This document shows, piece by piece, positions 5,452 through 13,341 of a stretch of 17,210 nt of DNA; positions within the stretch are counted from its first letter, which is position 1, and each line of letters starts with the position of its first letter. Position numbers and translations under genes: made by a program. Under the pieces are notes generated by a model. That model saw only the letters and a program-made list of their open reading frames with translations. It was not told the origin of the DNA and did no database searches. Source of the stretch: Scleromatobacter sp038208735 (GTDB lineage: Bacteria; Pseudomonadota; Gammaproteobacteria; Burkholderiales; Burkholderiaceae_C); assembly GCA_038208735.1 (NCBI GenBank), contig JBBQYL010000106.1, positions 1 to 17,210 on the forward strand, read 5' to 3'.

Positions 5452-7365
5452 ATGGAACATAGCCACTGGCTCACCCTCGCCCTCACCTACCTGGCCGCGG
5501 CCGTCATCGCGGTGCCGCTCGCGCGCCGCCTGGGCCTGGGCGCCATCATCGGCTACCTGGCCGCGGGCTTCGCCATCGGGCCGTCGGGCCTGCGCCTGGT
5601 GACCGACCCGTCGCAGATCGTCGACCTGGCCGAGTTCGGCGTCGTGCTGATGCTGTTCCTCATCGGGCTCGAACTGGAGCCCAAGCGGTTGTGGTCCATG
5701 CGCCGGCCCATCTTCGGCTGGGGCAGCGCGCAGCTGCTGGGCAGCCTGGCGCTGATCGCGCTGATCGGCTGGGCCTGCCTGGGCTTCGCGGCCGACGCGT
5801 GGCCGCTGGCCGTGGTGGCCGGCGCGGCGCTGGCGATGTCGTCCACGGCCATCGGGCTGGCCACGCTCAACGAGCGCAACATCCTGCAGACGACGGTGGG
5901 CCAGTCGGTGCTGAGCGTGTCGCTGTTCCAGGACATCGCCGCGATCCCGCTGCTCGCGCTGATACCGCTGATGGCGCCCGACCGCGTGGCCGGCGAGGAC
6001 GCGGGCCATCCGTTCATCGCCGCGGCCAAGGCGTTCGGCATGATCGCCGCCATCGTGCTGGGCGGCCGCCTGGCCATCCGGCCGGCGCTGCGCTTCATCG
6101 CGCGCAGCCAGACGCCCGAGATCTTCACGGCCGCCGCGCTGGGCCTCGTGGTGGGCACCGCGGCGCTGATGCAGGCCGTGGGGCTGTCGATGGCGCTGGG
6201 CGCCTTCCTCGCCGGCGTGCTGCTGGCCGAAAGCGAGTACCGGCGCGAGCTGGAGACCGACATCGAGCCGTTCAAGGGCCTGCTGCTGGGCCTGTTCTTC
6301 ATCGCGGTGGGCATGGGCATCGACATCGGCGTGGTCATGCGCCATCCGTGGGCCGTGGCCGGCATCGTCGCCGGCTTCCTGCTGGTGAAGACGACGGTGC
6401 TGTGGGGCATCGAGATCGGCATCCCGATCCCGCGCCTCGAGCGGCCCATCTTCACGCTGCTGCTGGCCCAGGGCGGCGAGTTCGGCTTCGTGGTGCTGCA
6501 GGCGGCGCAGGGCAAGCAGGTGATCGATGCCGACGAGTCGGGCGTGCTCACGGCGGCCATCACGCTGTCGATGCTGCTCACGCCGCTGCTGATGCTGGTG
6601 GCCGACCGCTGGTGGATCCCGCTGCTGGCCAGGCTGTCGCCGCGCGCGAAGCTGTCGGAACTGTCCGAGCCGCAGGACGCGCCGGTGATCATCGCGGGCT
6701 TCGGCCGCTACGGCCAGATCATCGGCCGCCTGCTGAAGGCCAACGGCCTGCAGGCGACGGTGCTCGACCACGACGCCGAGGCCATCGAGGCGCTGCGCAA
6801 GTTCGGCTTTCGCGTGCACTACGGCGACGCCACGCGGCTCGACCTGCTGCGGGTGGCCGGCGCGGCGCGCGCCCACGTGCTCGTCGTGGCGGTGGACGGC
6901 ATCGACGCCAGCCTGAAGCTGGTGGACATCGCCCGCGAGAACTTCCCCAACCTGACCATCGTGGCGCGCGCCCGCAACGTGCAGCACTGGTACCAGCTCA
7001 ACGAGCGCGGCGTGCGCTTCATCGAGCGCGAAACGCTCGACGCGGCGCTGATGAGCGGCCGCAGCGTGCTCGAGGCCATGGGCTACGAGCCGCACCGCGC
7101 CCGCACGCTGGCGATGCGCTTCCGGCGCCATTCGGTGCAGCAGCTGCACGAGCTGGCGCCGCATTTCCGCGACGAGTCCAAGCTCATCTCGCTGGCGCGC
7201 GCCGGCCGCCAGCAACTGGAGCAGCTGTTCGCGCAGGAGCGGCTCGACAACCCGCCGGTGCCCAAGACCTGGGACGGCTCGCTGGCCGGGGACGAGGCGT
7301 TCGACGAGGCCGCGGATGCGCAGGCCAACGTCGCGGGCGTGCCGGCCGGCCCGCCTGAACCCTGA
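5452..7365 (+). CDS. kefC: KefC-like glutathione-regulated K+/H+ antiporter
   Basis: A 637-residue monovalent cation:proton antiporter-2 protein. Residues about 5-395 form some 12-13 membrane helices, with conserved family motifs: GYLAAGFAIGPSGL at 34-47, FLIGLELEP at 69-77, LAMSSTAIGL at 127-136, LFQDIAAIP at 158-166 (D161) and FLAGVLLAESEYR at 252-264. A cytosolic TrkA-N/RCK domain follows from about 411, with the nucleotide-binding turn GFGRYGQ at 416-422, acidic D439 in VLDHD, and ARAR at 505-508 as in E. coli KefC. The last 110 residues form the usual KefB/C tail. Glutathione adducts would open it, acidifying the cytoplasm against electrophiles. ATG 5452 follows the KefF-like stop by 14 bases with a weak ribosome binding site. 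Confidence 0.92.
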   Translation: MEHSHWLTLALTYLAAAVIAVPLARRLGLGAIIGYLAAGFAIGPSGLRLVTDPSQIVDLAEFGVVLMLFLIGLELEPKRLWSMRRPIFGWGSAQLLGSLALIALIGWACLGFAADAWPLAVVAGAALAMSSTAIGLATLNERNILQTTVGQSVLSVSLFQDIAAIPLLALIPLMAPDRVAGEDAGHPFIAAAKAFGMIAAIVLGGRLAIRPALRFIARSQTPEIFTAAALGLVVGTAALMQAVGLSMALGAFLAGVLLAESEYRRELETDIEPFKGLLLGLFFIAVGMGIDIGVVMRHPWAVAGIVAGFLLVKTTVLWGIEIGIPIPRLERPIFTLLLAQGGEFGFVVLQAAQGKQVIDADESGVLTAAITLSMLLTPLLMLVADRWWIPLLARLSPRAKLSELSEPQDAPVIIAGFGRYGQIIGRLLKANGLQATVLDHDAEAIEALRKFGFRVHYGDATRLDLLRVAGAARAHVLVVAVDGIDASLKLVDIARENFPNLTIVARARNVQHWYQLNERGVRFIERETLDAALMSGRSVLEAMGYEPHRARTLAMRFRRHSVQQLHELAPHFRDESKLISLARAGRQQLEQLFAQERLDNPPVPKTWDGSLAGDEAFDEAADAQANVAGVPAGPPEP

Positions 7366-7394
7366 TGAACGCTCGCATGGCGTGACAGGTTGCA

Positions 7395-7421
7395 CTCAGG
7401 TATCGTTAAGCGACGCCTGAG
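7395..7421 (+). promoter_or_regulatory. Hairpin overlapping the ribosome binding site of the response regulator
   Basis: CTCAGG at 7395-7400 pairs exactly with CCTGAG at 7416-7421, and inside the loop TCG can pair with CGA. The 3' arm covers most of the TGAGG that serves as the likely Shine-Dalgarno for ATG 7433. In RNA it could mask translation initiation; in DNA it could be an operator. The stem is short, so this is tentative. Confidence 0.35.
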
Positions 7422-7432
7422 GCTGCCCTTCG

Positions 7433-8146
7433 ATGATCAACAAATCCTCTCCTCTCATCGCGCCCATCGGCGTGCCGCCCGTGCGAATCCTCCTCGTTGA
7501 AGACGATCCCCTGCTGTCCGATTCCACCGCGCGCGCGTTGCGCTCCCAGGGCTGGGTGGTCGACTGCACCGAGCGCGGCGAGCCGGTGGCCGTGTCGGTG
7601 CGCCAGGATCCCTACGACCTGCTGATCCTCGACGTCGGCCTGGCCGGCATCGATGGCTTCGAGACCCTGCGCCGCGTGCGCGCCCAGGGCTCCGACCTGC
7701 CCGTGCTGATGCTCACGGCGCGCGACGCGATAGAGGATCGCGTGCGCGGCCTCGAGAGCGGTGCCGACGACTACCTCGTCAAGCCGTTCGCGCTGAGCGA
7801 GCTGGTGGCCCGTTCGCGCGCGCTGGTGCGCCGCAACCAGGCGCGTGGCGGCAGCGTGCTGAGCCTGGGCAACCTGCGCATGGATCTAGAGGCGCGCCGC
7901 GCCTTCATCGGCGAGACCGAGCTGGCGCTGGCCGGCCGCGAGTGGTCGATCCTGCAGTTCATGCTCAGCCGCACCGGCAAGATCGTGGCCAAGGAACAGA
8001 TCATCGCCGCCATCTCCAACTGGGACGGCACCACCTCCGACAACGCGATCGAGGTGCACGTGTCGCGGCTGCGCTCCAAGCTGGAGCCGGCGGGCCTGAA
8101 GATCCGCACCATCCGCGGCTTCGGCTACCTGCTCGAAGAGGCCTGA
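7433..8146 (+). CDS. OmpR/TctD-type response regulator
   Basis: A 237-residue response regulator. The receiver has E23-D24-D25 (VEDDP), phospho-acceptor D67 in LILDVGL, T95 in MLTARD and K117 in LVKPF. A winged-helix Trans_reg_C domain follows at about 142-233, with the recognition helix in SDNAIEVHVSRLRSKLE and the wing in IRTIRGFGYLL. ATG 7433 has a TGAGG ten bases upstream; a GTG at 7481, directly before RILLVEDD, is an alternative that would remove a 16-residue leader atypical of the family. It is followed on the same strand by its sensor kinase, 66 bases on. It lies 67 bases after the antiporter stop and may be transcribed separately. Confidence 0.94.
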   Translation: MINKSSPLIAPIGVPPVRILLVEDDPLLSDSTARALRSQGWVVDCTERGEPVAVSVRQDPYDLLILDVGLAGIDGFETLRRVRAQGSDLPVLMLTARDAIEDRVRGLESGADDYLVKPFALSELVARSRALVRRNQARGGSVLSLGNLRMDLEARRAFIGETELALAGREWSILQFMLSRTGKIVAKEQIIAAISNWDGTTSDNAIEVHVSRLRSKLEPAGLKIRTIRGFGYLLEEA

Positions 8147-8180
8147 GGAGGCTCGAAGCCCCGCTGGGCGATACTGCCGC

Positions 8181-8216
8181 ATGACTCCTCGCGTGCCCCA
8201 CGCGACCTGCTCGTGA
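8181..8216 (+). other. Possible 11-codon upstream ORF overlapping the kinase start
   Basis: ATG at 8181 opens an 11-residue peptide (MTPRVPHATCS) whose TGA overlaps the GTG at 8213 as GTGA. No ribosome binding site is visible. It could couple translation into the kinase gene, or it may be chance. Confidence 0.2.
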
Positions 8217-9688
8217 CAGTCCCAGCCGCTTCCGACACGCGCCCCACCCGCCGATTCATGGTCGATACCCGACCCAGCATCCGCCGCACGCTGCTGCTGT
8301 GGCTGGTGGTGCCGCTGGCGCTGCTGGTGCCGTGCACGGCGTTAGTGTTCTACCGGCTGGCGCTGGCCCCGGCGCTCGATTCGCTCGATCACGCCCTCGA
8401 CGGCACCGCGCTGGCGCTCGAACGCCTGGTGCAGCAGGACGCCAACGGCGCGCTGACGCTGGTGGTCTCGAGCCAGCTCGAGAGCGCGCTGCGCGCCGAC
8501 CGCTTCGACGAGGTGCACTGGGTGGCGCTCGACCCCGCGGGCCAGGTGCTGGCGGGCGACGGCGAACTGTCCACCCTCGGCGGGCCGCCGTCGGCCATCG
8601 ACTGGCGCTTCTTCGACGCCGTCTACGAAGACAAGCCCGTCCGCGTCGCGCTCCATAGCTGGACCTGCGTGCCCGCCACGCCGGGCCACGCGGCCGGGCT
8701 GTGCGAGGCGCGGGTCTCGGAGACGCTCAACAAGCGCCACGGCGTCGCCCGGCAGGTGCTGGCCGCGGCCGCGTCGGCCATGGTGGTGGAGGCGCTGGTG
8801 ATGGCCGTGCTGGGCTGGTTCGCCATCGCACGCAGCCTGCGGCCCGTGGAAAGCCTCAGCAAGGACATCGAGCAGCGCTCCCCCGAACACCTGGGCGCGG
8901 TCGACCGGCCCGACATCCCGCGCGAGGTGGCGCCGCTGGTGAGCGCGCTCAACGGGCTGTTCGCCCGCGTGGTCAAGGCCTCGGCCGCGGAGAAGGCGTT
9001 CATCGCCGACGCGGCCCACCAGCTGCGCACGCCGCTCACGGTGCTGCGCACCGAGACCGAGCTGGCGCTGCTGGAGGCCCATCCGCCGCAGCTCGAGGGG
9101 TTGCTGCGCCGGCTTCACCACGCCACCACGCGCGCGGCGCGCCTGGCCAACCAGTTGCTGTCTCAGGCGCGCGCCGAGCACGACCGCCACAACTCGGCGA
9201 TGGAGCGCTTCGACCTGAAGCAGATCGCCACCGAGGCCGCCGAGGAATGGGTGGCGCGCTCCGTCGACGCCGGCGTCGACCTGGGCTTCGAGCTGGAGAC
9301 CGCACGCGTCGACGGCCACGGCTTCCTGCTGCGCGAGATGCTGGCCAACCTGCTGGACAACGCCATCAACTACGCCGGCCACGGCGCCCGCGTCACCATC
9401 CGCACCGGCGCCGCGCCCGACGCCGTGGCCTGCGCGATGCTGGAGGTGGAGGACAACGGCCCCGGCATCGCGCCCGAGGAGCGCGAGCGCGCCTTCGAGC
9501 GCTTCCAGCGCGGCAACACCGGCGGCACCGGCAGCGGCCTGGGCCTGTCCATCGTGCGCGACATCGCCTTCCACCACGGCGCCCGGGCCGAGCTCCTCGA
9601 CGGGCCCGGCGGCATCGGGCTCAAGGTGCGCATCACGTTCGCGCCGCTGGATGCGGTGGTGCGCCCATCCCGCGTTTCTCGCGCGTAG
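8213..9688 (+). CDS. Sensor histidine kinase, TctE-type
   Basis: A 491-residue membrane histidine kinase. Helix 1 spans about 25-47 and helix 2 about 184-206, enclosing a periplasmic sensor of roughly 135 residues of the 2CSK_N kind found in TctE-like kinases. The sensor contains two cysteines, C152 and C164. A HAMP-like stretch leads into the H-box DAAHQLRTPL with phospho-acceptor H269. The ATPase domain shows the N-box LLDNAINYA (N383), the G1 motif DNGPGI at 414-419 and the G2 motif GTGSGLGLSIV at 438-448. The start is uncertain: GTG 8213, or ATG 8258 which trims 15 polar residues; neither has a good Shine-Dalgarno. It should phosphorylate the preceding response regulator. No tricarboxylate transporter genes accompany it, so the signal is unknown. 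Confidence 0.93.
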   Translation: MTVPAASDTRPTRRFMVDTRPSIRRTLLLWLVVPLALLVPCTALVFYRLALAPALDSLDHALDGTALALERLVQQDANGALTLVVSSQLESALRADRFDEVHWVALDPAGQVLAGDGELSTLGGPPSAIDWRFFDAVYEDKPVRVALHSWTCVPATPGHAAGLCEARVSETLNKRHGVARQVLAAAASAMVVEALVMAVLGWFAIARSLRPVESLSKDIEQRSPEHLGAVDRPDIPREVAPLVSALNGLFARVVKASAAEKAFIADAAHQLRTPLTVLRTETELALLEAHPPQLEGLLRRLHHATTRAARLANQLLSQARAEHDRHNSAMERFDLKQIATEAAEEWVARSVDAGVDLGFELETARVDGHGFLLREMLANLLDNAINYAGHGARVTIRTGAAPDAVACAMLEVEDNGPGIAPEERERAFERFQRGNTGGTGSGLGLSIVRDIAFHHGARAELLDGPGGIGLKVRITFAPLDAVVRPSRVSRA

Positions 9689-9777
9689 CGCAACCGCCAA
9701 CCGGCGCCGCCGCTCGCCGCGCGGCAGGAGTTTGAAGGGAGCGGCGGATCCGGCTCTGCCGGGCCGCTCGCGGGCGG

Positions 9778-9816
9778 CCCCTCGGGGGCAGGGAGCGACA
9801 GCGACCGTGGGGCTTC
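9778..9816. repeat. GC-rich intergenic palindrome, copy 2
   Basis: CCCCTCGGGGGCAG, a spacer, then GTGGGGCTTC lies between the kinase stop and the DUF1841 gene. It resembles the element at 265-304 in both the C/G-run core and the downstream GTGGGG block. The hairpin could lower read-through from the kinase gene. The remaining bases from 9689 show no gene. Confidence 0.5.
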
Positions 9817-9837
9817 ATGATTTGCGACAATTGGTGC

Positions 9838-10272
9838 ATGTTCCAGCCGTCCCAGCACGACGTCCGTCGTTTCTTCTGCGAGACCCACGCGCTCGCGTCC
9901 GGTGGCGCGCCCATGTCGCCCATCCAGATCCTCGCGTCGCAGTGGATCGCGGAACACCCCGAGTACCACGCCGACCTGGCCGACGTCGACGCCGCGCTGG
10001 CCGCTGTGTTCGAGGTGGATGACGGCCGCACGAACCCGTTCCTGCACCTGGCGATGCACCTGACGATCAGCGAGCAGTGCAGCATCGACCAGCCCAGCGG
10101 CATCCGCCAGGCGGTGGAACTGCTGGCGGCGCGCCGGCAGTCGCTGCACGACGCCCACCACGCCGCGATGGACTGCCTGGGCGAGATGATCTGGCAATCC
10201 CAGCGCAGCGACCTGCCGCCCGACGGCCACCAGTACCTCGACTGCGTGCGGCGCAAGGCCACGAGCGACTGA
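9838..10272 (+). CDS. DUF1841 family protein
   Basis: A 144-residue soluble protein that I recognise as DUF1841, a conserved betaproteobacterial and gammaproteobacterial family of unknown function. Family-like segments are the start FQPSQHDVRRFFCET (2-16), WIAEHPEYH at 36-44, the DGRTNPFLHLAMH block at 62-74, and SIDQPSGIR at 82-90, followed by HDAHHAAMDCLGEMIWQSQR at 104-123. Clustered histidines (H70, H74, H104, H107, H108) might bind metal, which is inference. An in-frame ATG at 9817 would add seven residues. I chose 9838 because similarity begins there and an extended -10-like TGCGACAAT ends seven bases before it, suggesting a leaderless or nearly leaderless transcript. No Shine-Dalgarno is present. 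Confidence 0.88.
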   Translation: MFQPSQHDVRRFFCETHALASGGAPMSPIQILASQWIAEHPEYHADLADVDAALAAVFEVDDGRTNPFLHLAMHLTISEQCSIDQPSGIRQAVELLAARRQSLHDAHHAAMDCLGEMIWQSQRSDLPPDGHQYLDCVRRKATSD

Positions 10273-10362
10273 CACCGCCCCCCCTGCGGAAAGTGCGCGG
10301 TAAGGCGAGTCAGGCAATGCTTAGCCCCGCCCCGCTGCCCGGTAAATTAAGCCGGTGTTAAC

Positions 10363-10378
10363 GTCATCGATTGATGAC
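10363..10378. promoter_or_regulatory. Palindromic operator candidate upstream of the efflux operon
   Basis: GTCATC and GATGAC form a perfect 6-4-6 inverted repeat around GATT, about 170 bases before the first efflux gene and next to an AT-rich GTTAAC. The size and symmetry fit a MarR- or TetR-type operator, but no regulator gene is adjacent. I could not place a convincing -35/-10 pair in the 277-base gap 10273-10549. Confidence 0.4.
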
Positions 10379-10549
10379 ATGAACGCCGTCGGGCAACGAG
10401 TGTCCACAGAAACAAAACCCGCGCCAGCAATGATTGCTTAGGCAGTAATTTCATGGGGGAATAGCGCCCGCGCGGGAAAACCCGACTACGATGCGCCGCT
10501 GAACGTCGAACCGTGAGGTATCGACGCGCCTGAATTTCGAGGAGCAGGA

Positions 10550-12082
10550 ATGATCTACGCAATCGTCCGACGTCCGCCCTGGCGCGCCACCGCGCTGTGC
10601 ATCGCCGTCGGCCTGGCCCTGTCGGCATGTGCCGTGGGACCCGACTTCCACACGCCCGACGCGCCCCGCGTGGCCGACGCGAGCCACCCGTACACGCCGG
10701 CCCCGCTGCCGGCCATGCCTGCCAGCGGCGCCAGCCCGGCCTACGTGCCGCAGCGCATCGTCGACGGCCAGGACATCTCCGCCACCTGGTGGGAGGCGTT
10801 CCAGTCGCCCGCGCTCAACGCTCTGGTGCAGTCGGCGTTGCAGCACAGCCCCACCGTGGTGGCGGCCCAGGCGACGCTGCGCCAGGCCGAGGAGAACTAC
10901 CGGGCCGACTACGGCTCGAAGGTGTTCCCGTCGGTCGGTGCCAATCTGAGTGCCGCGCGCCAGCGCTATGCACTGCCCCAGTCGGAGCAGGTTCCTGCCG
11001 GGTACACGGCCAACCTGTTCCAGGGCGGCCTCGACCTGTCGTACACGCTGGACCTGTTCGGCGGCAACCGCCGCGAGCTCGAAGGCGTGCGCGCGGCCAT
11101 CGACTACCAGCGCTTCCAGGTGGAGGCCACGTGGCTCAGCCTGACGTCCAGCGTGGTGGCCACCGCGATCCAGGAGGCCTCGCTGCGCGCGCAGCTGAAG
11201 GTCACGCAGGACGTCGTCGCGAATGCGAACCAGTCGCTCAAGGTGATCAACGCGCAGGTGCAGCTGGGCGCCCTCGCCCGCGGCGCCCTGCTGCAGCAGC
11301 AGACGCTGATCGCCCAGCAGCAGGCGCAGATCCCGCCGCTGGAGAAGGCTCTGGCACAGACGCGCCACCAGCTGGCCGTGTTGGCCGGCCGGCTGCCCGG
11401 CGACGCCGGCCTGCCCGATTTCGACATCGATGCACTGGTGCTGCCGCGAGAACTGCCCCTGAGCGTGCCGGCCACCCTCGTGCGCCAGCGCCCGGACGTG
11501 CGCGCGAGCGAGGCCCAGCTGCACGAGGCCAGCGCGCAGATCGGCGTGGCCACCGCGGCGCTGTACCCGCAGATCACCCTCAGCGGTGGCGTCAACCGCC
11601 AGAGCTTCAAGATCGACAAGCTGTTCGACACCGGCACCACCGGCTGGAGCCTGGCCGCCGGCCTGGTGCAGCCGATCTTCAACGGCGGCGCGCTGCACGC
11701 GAAGAAGCGCGCCTCGGTGGCGGCCTACGACGCGGCGCAGGCGCAGTACCAGTCCACGGTGCTCAACGCGTTCCTGAGCGTGGCCAACGCGCTGCGCGCC
11801 ATCGACACCGACGCCGACGCGGTGACCGCCGACGCCGATGCCGACCGCCTGGCCAACGAGGCGCTGGACCTGGTGACGCGCCAGTACCAGTTGGGCGCCG
11901 TGAGCTACCTGGCGTCGCTGGACGCGCAACGCACCGTGCTGTCCACGCGCCTGGCGCTGGTGCAGGCCCGGGCCGCGCGCTTCACCGACACCGCGGCGCT
12001 GTTCCAGGCGCTCGGCGGCGGCTGGTGGAACGCGCCGGACGCGGTGGCCTCGGCCGCGAGCGCGTCGGCGGCCACGCACTGA
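10550..12082 (+). CDS. RND efflux outer-membrane lipoprotein (OprM/NodT family)
   Basis: A 510-residue outer-membrane factor. It has a lipoprotein signal: Arg-rich n-region (VRRPPWR), hydrophobic core, then LALSACAVGPDF, where C27 is the lipidated cysteine and CAVGPDF is the classic family start. Two OEP repeats follow, roughly 75-265 and 300-495, with signatures WWEAFQSPALNALVQSAL at 79-96, then LVRQRPDVRASEAQL, LYPQITLSGG and QYQLGAVSYLASLDAQR. The protein forms the trimeric TolC-like exit duct that docks with the adaptor. GAGGAG lies five bases before the ATG, the clearest ribosome binding site in the window. It is first in a three-gene operon; the adaptor starts 76 bases after its stop. 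Confidence 0.95.
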   Translation: MIYAIVRRPPWRATALCIAVGLALSACAVGPDFHTPDAPRVADASHPYTPAPLPAMPASGASPAYVPQRIVDGQDISATWWEAFQSPALNALVQSALQHSPTVVAAQATLRQAEENYRADYGSKVFPSVGANLSAARQRYALPQSEQVPAGYTANLFQGGLDLSYTLDLFGGNRRELEGVRAAIDYQRFQVEATWLSLTSSVVATAIQEASLRAQLKVTQDVVANANQSLKVINAQVQLGALARGALLQQQTLIAQQQAQIPPLEKALAQTRHQLAVLAGRLPGDAGLPDFDIDALVLPRELPLSVPATLVRQRPDVRASEAQLHEASAQIGVATAALYPQITLSGGVNRQSFKIDKLFDTGTTGWSLAAGLVQPIFNGGALHAKKRASVAAYDAAQAQYQSTVLNAFLSVANALRAIDTDADAVTADADADRLANEALDLVTRQYQLGAVSYLASLDAQRTVLSTRLALVQARAARFTDTAALFQALGGGWWNAPDAVASAASASAATH

Positions 12083-12158
12083 TAGAAATCCTGCAGTCGC
12101 AAGCGCGAAGGCGCGGGCGGACGCGACGAACATCGAACACGAAATCTGGAGTGACAAC

Positions 12159-13331
12159 ATGACGAAGCGGATGCTCATCATGATCGGCGGCATTGTGGTG
12201 CTGGTACTGATCCTTATCGGTGGCTTTGCCCTGCACATCAAGAAGCTGATCGCCTCGGCGCCCAAGCCCTACCCGCAGACGGTGACAGCCACCAAGGTGG
12301 CGACGTCGGACTGGCAGCCCGCGCTGGCGGCTGTCGGCAGCGTCGTGCCGGTGCGCGGCGTCGACGTCACGTCCGAGATCGCGGGCCTCGTGCGCGAGAT
12401 CCATTTCAAGTCGGGCCAGGATGTCAAGAAGGGCGACGTGCTGGTCGAGCTGAACGCCGACTCCGACAAGGCACAGCTTGATGCACTGAACGCCGCCGCC
12501 GAGCTGTCGGCCTCGGTGCTCAAGCGCGACAAGGCGCAGTTCGACGCGCAAGCCATTGCGCAGGCACAGGTCGACGCCGACTCGGCCGACCTCAAGAGCA
12601 AGCGCGCCCTCGCCGCGCAGCAGCAGGCCATCATCGACAAGAAGACGATCCGCGCGCCGTTCGCCGGCAAGCTGGGCATCACCACCGTCAACCCCGGCCA
12701 GTACCTGAACCCGGGCGACAAGATCGTCACGCTGCAGACCATCGATCCGATCTACGTCGACTTCAACCTGCCGCAGAAGCAGATCGGAGCGCTTCAGGTG
12801 GGGCAGGTGGTCAACGTGACCAGCGACGGCTTCGCGGGTGTGACCTTCCCGGGCAAGATCACGGCGATCAGCCCGAAGGTGGACACCGCAACGCGCAACG
12901 TCGTCGTCGAGGCCACGCTCTCAAATCCCAAGCGCCAGCTGCTGCCGGGCATGTTCGCCAACGCCAGCGTCGAGGTCGGCGACAAGAAGCACTACCTGAC
13001 GCTGCCGCAAACGGCCATCACGTACAACCCGTACGGCTCCACCGTGTTTGTGATCATGACGGCCGACGAAGCCGCGGCCGCGGCCAAGACCTCTGCCAGC
13101 GGCGCCTCGGCGCCCGCGCAGGCAGCGTCCGGCAACGGACTCGTGGTGCAGCAGGCCTTCGTCACCACCGGCGAGACTCGCGGCGACCAGGTGGCCATCC
13201 TCAAGGGCCTGAAGGAAGGCCAGCAGGTGGTCACCTCGGGCCAGCTCAAGCTGAAGAACGGCACGTCCATCAAGATCGACAACTCGGTCGTGCCGGCCAA
13301 CTCGCCGAATCCCACCCCGCAGGAACATTGA
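12159..13331 (+). CDS. RND efflux periplasmic adaptor (membrane fusion protein)
   Basis: A 390-residue HlyD/AcrA-type adaptor. A single N-terminal membrane anchor (about 5-28, LIMIGGIVVLVLILIGGFAL) replaces the lipid anchor of AcrA. The two lipoyl half-motifs are at about 72-100 (EIAGLVREIHFKSGQDVKKG) and 163-194 (TIRAPFAGKLGITTVNPGQY), flanking an Ala/Gln/Lys-rich coiled-coil hairpin at 102-160. A beta-barrel domain (195-275) and the membrane-proximal domain follow. An Ala/Ser-rich low-complexity loop at about 301-327 interrupts the latter. The adaptor links the pump to the outer-membrane duct. GGAG precedes the ATG. The pump gene starts ten bases after the stop. Confidence 0.95.
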   Translation: MTKRMLIMIGGIVVLVLILIGGFALHIKKLIASAPKPYPQTVTATKVATSDWQPALAAVGSVVPVRGVDVTSEIAGLVREIHFKSGQDVKKGDVLVELNADSDKAQLDALNAAAELSASVLKRDKAQFDAQAIAQAQVDADSADLKSKRALAAQQQAIIDKKTIRAPFAGKLGITTVNPGQYLNPGDKIVTLQTIDPIYVDFNLPQKQIGALQVGQVVNVTSDGFAGVTFPGKITAISPKVDTATRNVVVEATLSNPKRQLLPGMFANASVEVGDKKHYLTLPQTAITYNPYGSTVFVIMTADEAAAAAKTSASGASAPAQAASGNGLVVQQAFVTTGETRGDQVAILKGLKEGQQVVTSGQLKLKNGTSIKIDNSVVPANSPNPTPQEH

Positions 13332-13341
13332 GGCGCACGCC

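Noticed and set aside
5101..7395. A 764-codon open frame antisense to the kefC-like gene
   Set aside because: Its product is dominated by His, Arg, Gln and Ala, with no domain pattern, which is typical of the reverse strand of a GC-rich gene; the plus-strand KefC assignment is unambiguous.
8342..9700. Long antisense frame over the histidine kinase, plus frames 8701-9735 and 5691-7358 on the plus strand
   Set aside because: All are Arg/Pro/Ala-rich shadows of the kinase or antiporter, without motifs.
9370..10317. Minus-strand 315-codon frame over the kinase end and DUF1841
   Set aside because: It covers a conserved DUF1841 gene and the GC palindrome and lacks protein-like composition.
10451..12265. 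A 604-codon frame antisense to the outer-membrane factor gene
   Set aside because: Low-complexity Arg/His/Gln composition and full overlap with a well-recognised lipoprotein gene mark it as a shadow frame.
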